Shown here: positions 8,083 through 16,557 of the stretch, in pieces
Layout of the letters: each line of letters starts with the position of its first letter
How positions within the stretch are numbered: the first letter of the stretch is position 1
DNA from: CAVPWP01 sp050789285
Lineage (GTDB): Bacteria > Pseudomonadota > Alphaproteobacteria > Rhodobacterales > Rhodobacteraceae
DNA length: 64,000 bases
Direction of reading: 5' to 3'
Assembly (NCBI RefSeq): GCF_050789285.1
Contig: NZ_JBOUVX010000003.1
Coordinates: 186,001 to 250,000 of the forward strand
Notes under the pieces: model-generated
Database searches by the model: none
Told to the model about the DNA's origin: nothing
The model's input: the letters and a program-made list of their open reading frames with translations, nothing else
Program-made: the position numbers and the translations under genes

Positions 8083-9546
8083 TCACCAGCTTGTCGAGAT
8101 GTACTGGGTTTCCATGAACTCGAGCATCCCCTCGTGCCCACCCTCGCGGCCAAGGCCCGACTGCTTAGTGCCGCCGAAGGGCGCCGCCGGGTCGGAGACA
8201 AGGCCCCGGTTCAGGCCGACCATGCCGTAATCCAGGCGTTCGCAGACCCGAAGCCCGCGCTTCATGTTCTCGGTAAAGACATAGGCGACAAGGCCGTATT
8301 CAGTGTCGTTGGCGCGGGCGATCACGTCCTCTTCGTCGCGGAAGGTCTGGATCGCGGCGACCGGACCGAAGATCTCTTCCTTGACGCAGCGGGCATGGGC
8401 CGGCACCTTCGTCAGGACGGTTGGCGGATAGAAAAACCCTGGCCCATTCGGCAGTTGCCCGCCCAACTTCACCTCGGCGCCCTTGGACACGGCATCCTCG
8501 ACGAAACCCGCGACATCGTCCCGGGTCTGGGCGTTCACAAGCGGACCCACGTCGACCGACGGATCGCGCCCGTCGCCCATCTTGAGCGCGGCCATGGCGG
8601 CGGTGAACTTCTCGGTAAAGGCCTCGGCCACGTCCTCGTGCACATAGAACCGGTTGGCGGCGGTGCAGGCCTCGCCCAGGTTGCGCATCTTGGCCAGCAT
8701 CGCGCCCTGCACGGCCACGTCGAGGTCGGCGTCCTCGAAGACGACAAGCGGCGCGTTGCCGCCTAGCTCCATCGCGGGCTTCAGCACCTGATCGGCAGCG
8801 GCGCGCAGAAGCGTGCGCCCGACCTGGGTGGACCCGGTGAAGGACACCACCCGCACCCGCGGGTCGTGCAGAAGATGATCGACCAGCTTGCCGGTGTTGC
8901 GCGACGGCAGCACGTTCACCACGCCCTTCGGCACCCCGGCTTCTTCCAGAAGCGGCATCAGCGCCAGCATCGTCAGCGGCGTCTCCGAGGCGGGCTTGAT
9001 GATGACCGGGCAACCCGCGGCAAGCGCCGGCGCGATCTTTCGCGTGCCCATCGCGGCGGGATAGTTCCAGGGCGTCACCAGAACCGCGATGCCGGCGGGC
9101 TTGTGCTGCACCATGATCCGCGCACCGGACGACGGCGCATGGGTAAGAAGCCCGTCCGCGCGCACCGCCTCTTCGGCGAACCAGCGGAAGAATTCGGCGG
9201 CATAGGTCGCCTCGCCCATGGCGTCGGCACGGGCCTTGCCGTTTTCCAGCGTGATCAGGCGCGCGAACTCCTCAAGCCGCGCGGTCATCAGTTCCCATGC
9301 CTTGCGCAGGACCTCGGACCGCTGGCGCGGCGTGCGCCCGGCCCAGTCGGCAAAGGCGGCCTGCGCCGCGTCAAGCGCGGCGTCCGCGTCCGCGATCGTC
9401 GCCGAGGCGACCGAGGCCAGCACGGTCTCGTCGGCGGGGTTCAGCACGTCGAAGCGCTGTCCGTCGCCGCCCGGACGCCAGGCCCCGTCGATCCACAGAT
9501 CGGTCAGAAACTGCTGCGCGTCGATGTTGAGAACGGGCTTGTTCAT
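8083..9546 (-). CDS. NAD(P)-dependent succinate-semialdehyde-type aldehyde dehydrogenase
   Basis: A 487-residue aldehyde dehydrogenase of the GabD subfamily. Visible landmarks are the PWNYP cofactor-site motif, FTGST, the general-base Glu in ELGGNAP, the catalytic Cys in NLGEACTAANR, KEEIFGPV, and PFGGTKQSGLGREGG. GabD-like enzymes oxidise succinate semialdehyde and related short semialdehydes to acids; the true substrate here is unproven. It is placed between the two halves of the split E2, so it is probably part of the same pathway. The ATG at 9546 is preceded by AAGGA about 11 nt upstream; a longer frame from 9594 would overlap the lipoyl gene and is not used. Confidence 0.9.
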   Translation of the reverse strand: MNKPVLNIDAQQFLTDLWIDGAWRPGGDGQRFDVLNPADETVLASVASATIADADAALDAAQAAFADWAGRTPRQRSEVLRKAWELMTARLEEFARLITLENGKARADAMGEATYAAEFFRWFAEEAVRADGLLTHAPSSGARIMVQHKPAGIAVLVTPWNYPAAMGTRKIAPALAAGCPVIIKPASETPLTMLALMPLLEEAGVPKGVVNVLPSRNTGKLVDHLLHDPRVRVVSFTGSTQVGRTLLRAAADQVLKPAMELGGNAPLVVFEDADLDVAVQGAMLAKMRNLGEACTAANRFYVHEDVAEAFTEKFTAAMAALKMGDGRDPSVDVGPLVNAQTRDDVAGFVEDAVSKGAEVKLGGQLPNGPGFFYPPTVLTKVPAHARCVKEEIFGPVAAIQTFRDEEDVIARANDTEYGLVAYVFTENMKRGLRVCERLDYGMVGLNRGLVSDPAAPFGGTKQSGLGREGGHEGMLEFMETQYISTSW

Positions 9547-9565
9547 CGGTCGGGGTCCTTCAAGG

Positions 9566-10588
9566 TCAGAGAAGCTGTCGCAGCGGCTCGTCAAGCCGCC
9601 CGGCGAAGCCGTCGAGGCAGGCGATCACGGCGTCATCGTCCAGCGTTCCGGCCGCGACCGCAAGAGTGGCCACGATCACGTCGCCTTCGCGCGCGACGCT
9701 CAGCGTGGGCGCCGCCGTGGCACCAAGCTCGACATGGGCAAGACGCGTGCGCGTCAGATCGTGCACGATCAGGTCGGGCGCCCCGCCGTCGGCCGGGGTC
9801 ATCCGACCGATGCCGGCGCGGTCGGGGTCGGCATAGACCACGGTCGCCTCACGCGGGGCCGACAGGCGCACGGTCACGGAACCAGCCCCGGTCGCCGCGC
9901 GGAAGGCGCCCGCCGCGAAAGCCGCAAGCACGGCGCCGGCATCCGCCTTGGATTCGCCGCCAAGCCAGCCAAGAAAGCCGTCGAAGGCCGCCGCCGGCAC
10001 ACGGGCGCGCGCCAGAATGGCCGCGGGCGCGCCGCCTGCCGCCGATGCCGCCGCGGCGGGCATCGCCTTGAGCATCTCGAGGTCCGCCACGCGGTAAGGC
10101 TGGGGGTGGCCCGCCGCCGCAAGGCGGCCGAGGTCAAGCCCCTGCTCGGCGGCCAGCGCCTTGGCCTTGGGCGAGGCAAGCACCTTGCCACCCGCCGCCG
10201 GCGTCGCGGCAGCAGGTGCGGGCGCCGCTGCAGGGGCCGGTGCGGGGGCCGGTGCGGGCGCCGGTGCGGATGCGGCGGCTGCGACTGTCTCGACCTTCGG
10301 CGCCTCGGCCTTGGCTTCGGCCTTGGCGGGGGCGGCCTTCACCGCTTCGCCTTCGGCCCCGATCACGGCCAGCACCTCACCCACGGGGACGTCGTCGCCC
10401 TCGGCGCGGCGCAGTTCCAGAAGAACGCCCGCCGCCGCGGCCTCGACCTCCATCACGGCCTTGTCGGTCTCGACCTCGAACAGGATCTCGCCCTTCGCGA
10501 CCTTGTCGCCGGGCGCCTTGTGCCAGGCGACGATGATGCCGCTATCCTGCGCCATGCCCAACTGGGGCATCGTGACTTCGTGGGCCAT
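9566..10588 (-). CDS. Lipoyl-carrier E2-like protein with degenerate acyltransferase domain
   Basis: This 340-residue protein starts with a lipoyl domain (residues 1-77; lipoylated Lys43 in ETDKAVMEVEA). An Ala/Pro/Glu swinging-arm linker (about 80-125) and a peripheral-subunit-binding domain (about 130-170: SPKAKALAAEQGLDLGRLAA) follow. The final 170 residues resemble an E2 catalytic domain in layout, but the DHRxxxG active-site segment is absent; the equivalent stretch reads AAGTLDDDAV, with no His. It therefore probably carries the lipoyl arm while the gene at 7179-8078 catalyses transfer. It starts 1 nt after the E1 beta stop. Confidence 0.85.
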   Translation of the reverse strand: MAHEVTMPQLGMAQDSGIIVAWHKAPGDKVAKGEILFEVETDKAVMEVEAAAAGVLLELRRAEGDDVPVGEVLAVIGAEGEAVKAAPAKAEAKAEAPKVETVAAAASAPAPAPAPAPAPAAAPAPAAATPAAGGKVLASPKAKALAAEQGLDLGRLAAAGHPQPYRVADLEMLKAMPAAAASAAGGAPAAILARARVPAAAFDGFLGWLGGESKADAGAVLAAFAAGAFRAATGAGSVTVRLSAPREATVVYADPDRAGIGRMTPADGGAPDLIVHDLTRTRLAHVELGATAAPTLSVAREGDVIVATLAVAAGTLDDDAVIACLDGFAGRLDEPLRQLL

Positions 10589-10589
10589 C

Positions 10590-11573
10590 TCAGATCTCCC
10601 CGCGCACCAGACGGCGCGCCCGGTCGGCCACGCCCTCGGGCGTCGGAACCGTCAGGTCCTCGAGCGCGGGCGAGAAAGGCACCGGCACGTCCATCGCGCC
10701 CATCCGCTGCACCGGCGCGTCAAGGTGATAGAACGCCTTCTCGGAAATCCGGCTGGCGATCTCGGCGGTCACGCCATAGCTTTGATGGCCTTCGTCCACG
10801 ACAATGGCGCGGCTGGTCTTGCGCACGCTGTCAAGGATCGTCGCCTCGTCCAGGGGCACGATCGTGCGCGGGTCGATCACCTCGGCCGAAATCCCGTCGG
10901 CCTCGAGCATCTCGGCCGCCTTGCGGCAGACGCCCACCATCGACGAGGTGCCGACCAGCGTCACATCCGTGCCTTCGCGCAGGATCGCGGCCTGTCCGAA
11001 GGGAATGAGGTATTCCTCTTCCGGCACCAGGGCCTTGTCCTGATACATCAGCTTGTCCTCGAAGATCACCACCGGGTTGTCGTCCCGGATCGCGGTCTTC
11101 AGAAGCCCCTTCGCCTCGTAGGCCGAGGACGGCATCGCCACCTTCAGCCCCGGAATATGCGCCACCAGCGCATGAAGCGACTGGCTGTGCTGCGCCGCCG
11201 AACGCCGCGTGGCGCCGAGGTTGGTGCGCAGCACCAGCGGCACCTTCAGCTTGCCGCCCGACATGTAATGCGTCTTGGCCGCCTGGTTGCACAACTGGTC
11301 CATGACCAGGAACAGGAAGTCCCCGAACATCAGGTCAACGATCGGGCGCGATCCGGTCATCGCCGCGCCCACCGCCATGCCCATGAACCCGGGTTCGGAA
11401 ATGGGCGTGTCGATGATCCGCTCGGGGCCGAATTCCTCGACCAGGCCCGACAGCACCTTGAAGGGCGTGCCGGCCTCGGCCACGTCCTCGCCGATCAGGA
11501 AGATCGTGGGATCGCGGCGCATCTCCTCGGCGATGGCCTCGTTCACCGCCTTCGACAGGGTGATCTCGCGCAT
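10590..11573 (-). CDS. 2-oxoacid dehydrogenase E1 beta subunit
   Basis: This 327-residue C-terminal half of a ThDP-dependent E1 has GEDVAEAGTPF, TPISEPGFMGMAVGAA (the ThDP-contacting Glu region), the RRSAAQHSQSLHALVAHIPG loop and the DPRTIVPLD C-terminal domain signature. With E1 alpha it decarboxylates a 2-oxoacid (pyruvate-like) or cleaves acetoin; sequence alone does not decide. An ATG at 11603 overlaps the E1 alpha stop, but the ATG at 11573 has a strong GAAGGAGG at ideal spacing, so I prefer 11573. No E3 (lipoamide dehydrogenase) gene is in the operon. Confidence 0.92.
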   Translation of the reverse strand: MREITLSKAVNEAIAEEMRRDPTIFLIGEDVAEAGTPFKVLSGLVEEFGPERIIDTPISEPGFMGMAVGAAMTGSRPIVDLMFGDFLFLVMDQLCNQAAKTHYMSGGKLKVPLVLRTNLGATRRSAAQHSQSLHALVAHIPGLKVAMPSSAYEAKGLLKTAIRDDNPVVIFEDKLMYQDKALVPEEEYLIPFGQAAILREGTDVTLVGTSSMVGVCRKAAEMLEADGISAEVIDPRTIVPLDEATILDSVRKTSRAIVVDEGHQSYGVTAEIASRISEKAFYHLDAPVQRMGAMDVPVPFSPALEDLTVPTPEGVADRARRLVRGEI

Positions 11574-11599
11574 CGCGCCCTCCTTCGTCAGGGTATCCT

Positions 11600-12589
11600 T
11601 CATGCCGCGGTCTCCGCGAAGACGTGCATGGTCACTTCCTCGGCCGGCGGATAGGCCGCGTCGAGCGCATAGGCCACGGCCTCTTCGGCGTCCTTCTCGA
11701 TGCCCGCGCGGATCGCGTCAAGCTCGTCGCCAGTGGCGATCCCCTGCCCTTCAAGCCACTTGCCGAAGTTGACGATCGGATCGCGCTCGTTCTTCCAGTA
11801 GTCTTCCTCTTCCTTCGACCGGTAGTAGCCGCGGTTGATGTCGCCGACATGGTGGCCGTGGTAGCGGTAGGTCTTCAGTTCCACGAAGAACGGCCCCTCG
11901 CCCTTGCGGGCCCGCGCCACCAGCTTCTGCGCCAGATCGTTCACCGCCAGCACGTCCTGCCCGTCGACAAGGTGGCTTTCGATGCCGAAGGCCTCGGCCC
12001 GGGCGATCAGCGAGCCTGCCGCGATCTCGTCGGTCTTGGTGTATTCTGAATAGCCGTTGTTCTCGCAGGCGTAGATCACCGGCAGCTTCCAGAGCGCCGC
12101 CATGTTCATCACCTCGTACCAGAGGCCCTGCGCCGTCGCACCATCGCCGAAGAAGCAGACGGTGACGTACTCCTTGCCCAGCCGCTTCGCCGACAGCGCG
12201 GCACCTGTGGCGATGCCCATCGAGCCGCCGACGATCGCGTTGGCGCCCAGGTTGCCATGGGCCTGGTCGGCGATGTGCATCGACCCGCCCTTGCCCCGGC
12301 AATAGCCTTCGGCCTTGCCGAGAAGTTCGCAGAACATCTGCTTGAACTCGGCGCCCTTGGCCACGCAATGGCCGTGGCCCCGGTGGGTCGAGGTGATGCG
12401 GTCCTCGTCGGTCAGCGCCTCGCAGATCCCGACCGCGACCGCTTCCTGCCCGGAATACATGTGCGTGAGGCCGGGCATCTTGGCCGACAGGTAAAGCTGG
12501 TTGGCATTGTCCTCGAAGGTGCGGATCCGCACCATCTGGCGGTACATCCGAAGATAGTCCTCGGCATTGGTCTTGGGCTTGCGTGCCAT
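11600..12589 (-). CDS. 2-oxoacid dehydrogenase E1 alpha subunit (PdhA/AcoA-like)
   Basis: A 329-residue ThDP-binding subunit. The ThDP motif spans GDGATAQGLWYE to CENNGYSEY, and the phosphorylation-loop-like YRYHGHHVGD follows. RGHGHCVAKG, GKGGSMHIAD and GANAIVGGSM are typical of PDH and acetoin dehydrogenase alpha chains. Between the two, the HVGDINRGYYRSKEE segment fits either. It is preceded by a 72-nt gap containing two hairpins downstream of the M24 gene, which may adjust expression of the dehydrogenase relative to the M24 protein. Confidence 0.92.
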   Translation of the reverse strand: MARKPKTNAEDYLRMYRQMVRIRTFEDNANQLYLSAKMPGLTHMYSGQEAVAVGICEALTDEDRITSTHRGHGHCVAKGAEFKQMFCELLGKAEGYCRGKGGSMHIADQAHGNLGANAIVGGSMGIATGAALSAKRLGKEYVTVCFFGDGATAQGLWYEVMNMAALWKLPVIYACENNGYSEYTKTDEIAAGSLIARAEAFGIESHLVDGQDVLAVNDLAQKLVARARKGEGPFFVELKTYRYHGHHVGDINRGYYRSKEEEDYWKNERDPIVNFGKWLEGQGIATGDELDAIRAGIEKDAEEAVAYALDAAYPPAEEVTMHVFAETAA

Positions 12590-12605
12590 GGGGTCCTCGA
12601 TGTCC

Positions 12606-12645
12606 TGTCCCGAAAGGGACCCGGCCCGCTGTTTCGACGGGCCGG
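12606..12645 (-). other. Tandem RNA hairpins between M24 gene and E1 alpha
   Basis: Two inverted repeats lie back to back: GTCCC-GAAA-GGGAC, and CCGGCCCG (12621-12628) paired with CGGGCCGG (12638-12645) across a 9-nt loop. Neither is followed by a T-run on the minus strand, so processing or attenuation of the mRNA is more likely than full termination. Confidence 0.45.
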
Positions 12646-12661
12646 ATCAGTCGGGGAGATC

Positions 12662-13960
12662 TCAGTACTTGTTCGCGATCGGCAGGTCCTCGGCCGGGAA
12701 CAGCGAGATGACCTCGCACCCGGTGTCGGTGACCACGACCTCTTCCTCGATCCGGGCGGCCGAATAGCCGTCCTTCGCCGGGCAATAGGTTTCCAGCGCG
12801 AAGACCATGCCCGTCTCGATCACCATCGGGTTCTCGAGGCTGACGGCCCGGCTGATGATCGGCCGCTCGTGCAGGGCAAGACCAAGGCCGTGGCCGAACT
12901 GAAGCCCGAAGGCCGACAGCTCGTCCGGGAAGCCCAGGCTTTGCGCCGTCGGCCAGACCTCGGCCACCTTGTCGGTGGTGACGCCCGGCTTGATCCGGTC
13001 GATCGCAAGGTCAAGCCATTCGCGCGCCTTGACGTAGGCGTCGTTCTGGGCGGGCGTGGCGCGACCGATGTTGAACGTCCGGTAATAGCAGGTCCGGTAG
13101 CCCTGGTAGGACTGCAGGATGTCGAAGAACGCCTGGTCGCCGGGCCGGAAGTAGCGGTCGGTGAAGTTGTGCGGATGCGGGTTGCAGCGCTCGCCCGAGA
13201 TCGCGTTGATCGCCTCGACGTCGTCCGAGCCCATCTCGTAGAGCATCTTGTTGGCCATCGCGACGATGTCGTTCTCGCGCACGCCGGGTTTCAGCTCTTC
13301 CCAGATCATGTGGTAGACGCCGTCCACCATGCTGGCGGCCTGGGTCAGAAGCTGGATCTCGTCCCAGTTCTTGATCTCGCGCGCGCCCAGCATGATCTGC
13401 TGGCCGTCGACGATGTTCAGCCCGGCTTCCTGCAGGGCATGGAACATCGCGGTCTCGGCATAGTCGACGCCCACCGGCATCCCGGCCATGCCCGCGTCGC
13501 GGATCAGGCCGGCGATTTCCTCGGCATAGCGCTTCATCAGCCCGAAGGACGGCGGGATCGTGCCGCGCATGCCGACCACGCCGGCGCGCATGTGCTCGGG
13601 GTTCAGCCAGTCGGCATACTTGCGGTGATGCACCGCGGCCGAGCCGAAGTCCCACACGAAGGGTTCGTCGTCGCCCGTCAGCAGGCAGAAGCGGCACATC
13701 TTGTCCCGCTCCCATTCGCCGATCTTGGTGCCCGAGATGTAGCGGATGTTGTTGACGTCGAAGAGCAGAAGCGACCCGCAGTCCGATTTCTTCAGCGCAT
13801 CCTTGGCGCGGCTCAGGCGATAGCGGCGCAGCCGGTCGTGATCGATGCGGCGCTCGAAATCGACGGACGTGTGGCCCCAGGCCGGAAGTCTGCCCTCCCA
13901 CCGCCAGTTCGGGTCCATGTCGCCGGGCTGCAGGATGCGCGGGTTCAATGCCTGGTTCAT
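12662..13960 (-). CDS. M24-family (creatinase/Xaa-Pro peptidase fold) protein with altered metal site
   Basis: A 432-residue pita-bread-fold protein with an N-terminal creatinase-like domain and a C-terminal M24 domain. The C-terminal ligands are recognisable: FGHG and ALHE histidines, Glu in ETGMVFALETY and Glu in RIEEEVVV. Aligned on the D-x10-D pair of aminopeptidase P, the first Asp is present (FFDIL), but the second position is Cys (GYRTCYYRTF instead of GYxGDITRTF). It may be a metal-poor, creatinase-like hydrolase rather than a peptidase. It is distantly like DddP-type enzymes of the same group but does not match well enough to be called one. The start has a strong CAGGAGGA and follows a predicted LacI operator and -10. 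Confidence 0.8.
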   Translation of the reverse strand: MNQALNPRILQPGDMDPNWRWEGRLPAWGHTSVDFERRIDHDRLRRYRLSRAKDALKKSDCGSLLLFDVNNIRYISGTKIGEWERDKMCRFCLLTGDDEPFVWDFGSAAVHHRKYADWLNPEHMRAGVVGMRGTIPPSFGLMKRYAEEIAGLIRDAGMAGMPVGVDYAETAMFHALQEAGLNIVDGQQIMLGAREIKNWDEIQLLTQAASMVDGVYHMIWEELKPGVRENDIVAMANKMLYEMGSDDVEAINAISGERCNPHPHNFTDRYFRPGDQAFFDILQSYQGYRTCYYRTFNIGRATPAQNDAYVKAREWLDLAIDRIKPGVTTDKVAEVWPTAQSLGFPDELSAFGLQFGHGLGLALHERPIISRAVSLENPMVIETGMVFALETYCPAKDGYSAARIEEEVVVTDTGCEVISLFPAEDLPIANKY

Positions 13961-14028
13961 CTCGGGATCCTCCTGAAAGCCGATGGCCGGCCCGTGCCGG
14001 CAGGATTCTGTCCGCTCTTCTTTATCCT

Positions 14029-14057
14029 ATCATAGCGGCTGTGCAATCGTTCGCACA
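14029..14057 (-). promoter_or_regulatory. Promoter and LacI-type operator of the M24-dehydrogenase operon
   Basis: TGTGCAATCGTTCGCACA (14040-14057) is a near-perfect inverted repeat centred on CG with the half-site pattern CG-W-T-Y-G-C-A. The same pattern occurs in front of lacI and of the ABC operon. On the minus strand TATGAT (14029-14034) lies where a -10 would be if the -35 fell inside the operator, so binding should block RNA polymerase. The M24 ATG is about 70 nt downstream. Confidence 0.65.
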
Positions 14058-14099
14058 TCATATTTTTCCCAAAATGGACATCTTTTCCTCGATCTTCTC

Positions 14100-15167
14100 T
14101 CAAACTGAGAGACACGAGGCCATCCAATCGCCCACCTGGGTGCGGTACTTGTAGGGCCGGTTGTTGGCCACGTGGCCGCCATCGGCCACGATATTCAATA
14201 TGACAGGGCCCGATACGGCCGCGGCCAGCCGTTCGGGATGATCGGGGGGAATCACCCGGTCCAGCGCACCGGCCACGATGTAGATCGGGCAGGCGATGCG
14301 ATGGGCGACATCGGCCAGCGACATCCGCCGCACCACGGCGCGCGCGCCCTCTTCGCTGCCGGCACGGGTGCGCGCGACGACCGCGGCCTGCGTCAGGCCC
14401 GGGGCGCGGTCGAAGGCCTCGGCGAAATCGAAGGGGCCGGTCAGCGACACGCAGGCCTTCACGCGCGACTCGAAGGCGGCGGCGCGCGGCGCGTAGTAGC
14501 CGCCAAGGCTTACGCCCCACAGGCCGATCCGGCCCGCGTCGAGGTCGCCGCGCGTCTCGATCCAGTCGACCACCGCCGCGACGGGTCGTTCGTACTCGGG
14601 CAGGATGCCGTGGTCGTATTCGGCCTCGCCCTGCCCCGGTCCGTCGAAGGCCAGCGTCGCCATGCCCCGGTCGAGGAAGACCTGCTCGTTCGTGTGCATC
14701 TCTTCCTTGGTGGAATCGAGGCCCATCACCATCACGACGACGGGCGGTCGTGCCACCCCACGGGGCTTGCGCAGGATGCCGTAGAGCGTCGACCCCTCCC
14801 AGGGGATGGCCACGCGCTCGCCCGGCGGGTCGATCAGGGGCAGCGCCCGCATCCGCGCGGCAACGGCTTTTTCATGCGCCGCGCGCATCTGCGGAATGTC
14901 GTGGACGAACAGGAACTTGCCGAAGTGATAGCAGGCCCCGGCGGTGGTGAAATGCTCGCCCGCGCTCAGCCGGTGGCCTTCGGCCAGCGACGCTTCGCCC
15001 AGCGCAAGATGCACATCACCCCGCGCGATCCAGGCCGCGCACCAGTCGTCCCAGGCGTCGATGCCGTTGGTCACGTCCTGGAAATCGGCCAGGGGCACGC
15101 CATTGGCCACCAGCCGGTGCGACCAGTGCGCCGCCGCCGAGGCGACCCTCGGATCCTTCTCTGCCAT
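14100..15167 (-). CDS. Alpha/beta hydrolase similar to 2,6-dihydropseudooxynicotine hydrolase
   Basis: A 355-residue protein with an N-terminal helical cap (about 1-130; GIDAWDDWCAAW) and a C-terminal alpha/beta-hydrolase core. The nucleophile elbow is GVSLGGYYAPR, the acid is in GALDRVIPP and the His is in DGGHVANNRPY. A long helical N-terminus followed by this core is the architecture of the C-C hydrolase of the Arthrobacter nicotine pathway and its FrsA/DUF1100 relatives. The family also contains esterases and peptidases, so C-C cleavage is only a hypothesis. It lies 15 nt after the amidohydrolase gene and closes the TRAP-amidohydrolase operon. Confidence 0.8.
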   Translation of the reverse strand: MAEKDPRVASAAAHWSHRLVANGVPLADFQDVTNGIDAWDDWCAAWIARGDVHLALGEASLAEGHRLSAGEHFTTAGACYHFGKFLFVHDIPQMRAAHEKAVAARMRALPLIDPPGERVAIPWEGSTLYGILRKPRGVARPPVVVMVMGLDSTKEEMHTNEQVFLDRGMATLAFDGPGQGEAEYDHGILPEYERPVAAVVDWIETRGDLDAGRIGLWGVSLGGYYAPRAAAFESRVKACVSLTGPFDFAEAFDRAPGLTQAAVVARTRAGSEEGARAVVRRMSLADVAHRIACPIYIVAGALDRVIPPDHPERLAAAVSGPVILNIVADGGHVANNRPYKYRTQVGDWMASCLSV

Positions 15168-15182
15168 CGTCCCGCCCTCCTG

Positions 15183-16544
15183 TCAGTGCGCCGGCCGTGC
15201 CGCGCCGAAATCCCGCATGATCCTGCGGCCGCTCTCCTCGAGCCGGTCGAGAAGCGCGGGCAGATCGGCGCGCGTGAGCCGCCCGCCCCGCTTGACCACC
15301 CGGCCGGCCACAAGGACCGTGTCGACATCGCGCGGGCCGGCGTGGAACAGGACCGACGCGGCCGGGTCCATCACCGGGCGCAGGTTGATCCCGCGCGCGT
15401 CGATCAGCACGATGTCGGCCGCCTTGCCCGGCGTCAGCGATCCGATCCGGTCCGCCAGCCCCAGCATCTGCGCGCCGCCCATCGTCGCCCAGCCCAGCGC
15501 CTCGCGCACGGTGGGGCCGATCGCCTCGGGCGGCTTGCCGGTCGCCGCGCGGGCGGCGCGCGTCAGCTCGTGCCGCGCGGCCTGAAGCGCGAAACGCGCG
15601 ACCGAGAACATCTCGCCCGCCATGCCCGATTCGATGTCGGACCCAAGGCTGAGCACGCCGCCTCGGCCAAGCACGCGGTTGGTCAGCGGCTCGCCGAAGC
15701 CCATCTGAAGCTCGACCTCGGGCGTGGCCGAAAAGCTTACCCCCGCCCCCACCAGCCGGTCGAGCGCGGCATCGTCCAGAGCGTTGCCATGCACCACGTT
15801 GACCCTGGGGCCAAGCAGCCCCATCCGGTCGAGCGCCTCGAACCCCTCGGGCCAGAGGAACGCGCCGCCCGAGACATGCATCGAGGCCAGCAGGTCCATC
15901 TCGCGCGCAAGTCGCAGGTCGGCCTCGGTCACGGCGGCCACCGACATCTGCGGGCCAAGCACCGCCAGCCCCAGTGTCACCAGCGCGGCGTCGTCGGACA
16001 GCGCGCCTGTGCGCAGCCGCGCGACTTCGGCGCGTGGCATCGGAACCTCGCTGAAGTGCGGCTGGCCCGGCTTCGGGTCGGGCTTGGGCGAGCCGTGCAG
16101 GAACACCGCGCGTCCACCCGCGGCCTTCAGCCCCGCGACCGCGGCATCGGTGTGGTCGGGCGTGGGGTTGTTGTGGCACCAGTCAGCGATCGTGGTGACG
16201 CCCGCGTGCAACTGGTGCAGCATCCCCACCTCGTTGGCGATGGCGATGTCCTCGGGCCGGAAGTGGGTGGCAAGGCCCGCGTGCATCGCCCTGAGATAGC
16301 CCATCAGCGTCCAGTCCGCCGCGATCCCGCGCAGGCCGGTCTGCCAGGTGTGGATATGGGCGTTCACGAAACCGGGCATGGCGATCATGCCCGCGGCCTC
16401 GATCACCTCGACCCCGTCCCCGGCGTCTATGCCCGGCCCGATCCGCGCGATCCGCCCGCCCTCGACCAGGATGTCGCCGGGGCCTTCGGGAACGCTGGGG
16501 TCGAGCGGCAGAAGCGTCGCGTTGCGGATCAGGGTGCGGGTCAT
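15183..16544 (-). CDS. Amidohydrolase-superfamily deaminase/hydrolase
   Basis: A 453-residue TIM-barrel metallohydrolase of the cytosine deaminase/TRZ-ATZ group, with an N-terminal beta-sandwich piece. Metal ligands are seen in NAHIHTW (HxH), SMHVSGG, VVHGNALDD and GSDIESGM; MIAMPGFVN precedes the HxH motif and PGKAADIVLID marks the C-terminal sandwich. It would hydrolyse a cyclic amidine, lactam or amide bond; the substrate is unknown. The ATG at 16544 lies just after the TRAP permease stop; a start at 16577 would overlap it. Confidence 0.88.
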   Translation of the reverse strand: MTRTLIRNATLLPLDPSVPEGPGDILVEGGRIARIGPGIDAGDGVEVIEAAGMIAMPGFVNAHIHTWQTGLRGIAADWTLMGYLRAMHAGLATHFRPEDIAIANEVGMLHQLHAGVTTIADWCHNNPTPDHTDAAVAGLKAAGGRAVFLHGSPKPDPKPGQPHFSEVPMPRAEVARLRTGALSDDAALVTLGLAVLGPQMSVAAVTEADLRLAREMDLLASMHVSGGAFLWPEGFEALDRMGLLGPRVNVVHGNALDDAALDRLVGAGVSFSATPEVELQMGFGEPLTNRVLGRGGVLSLGSDIESGMAGEMFSVARFALQAARHELTRAARAATGKPPEAIGPTVREALGWATMGGAQMLGLADRIGSLTPGKAADIVLIDARGINLRPVMDPAASVLFHAGPRDVDTVLVAGRVVKRGGRLTRADLPALLDRLEESGRRIMRDFGAARPAH

Positions 16545-16557
16545 CGGCGCGTTCCCG

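Noticed and set aside
12662..13960. DMSP lyase DddP
   Set aside because: Same M24 fold and same taxonomic setting, but the remembered DddP motifs and metal Asp are not matched; called only as an M24-family protein.
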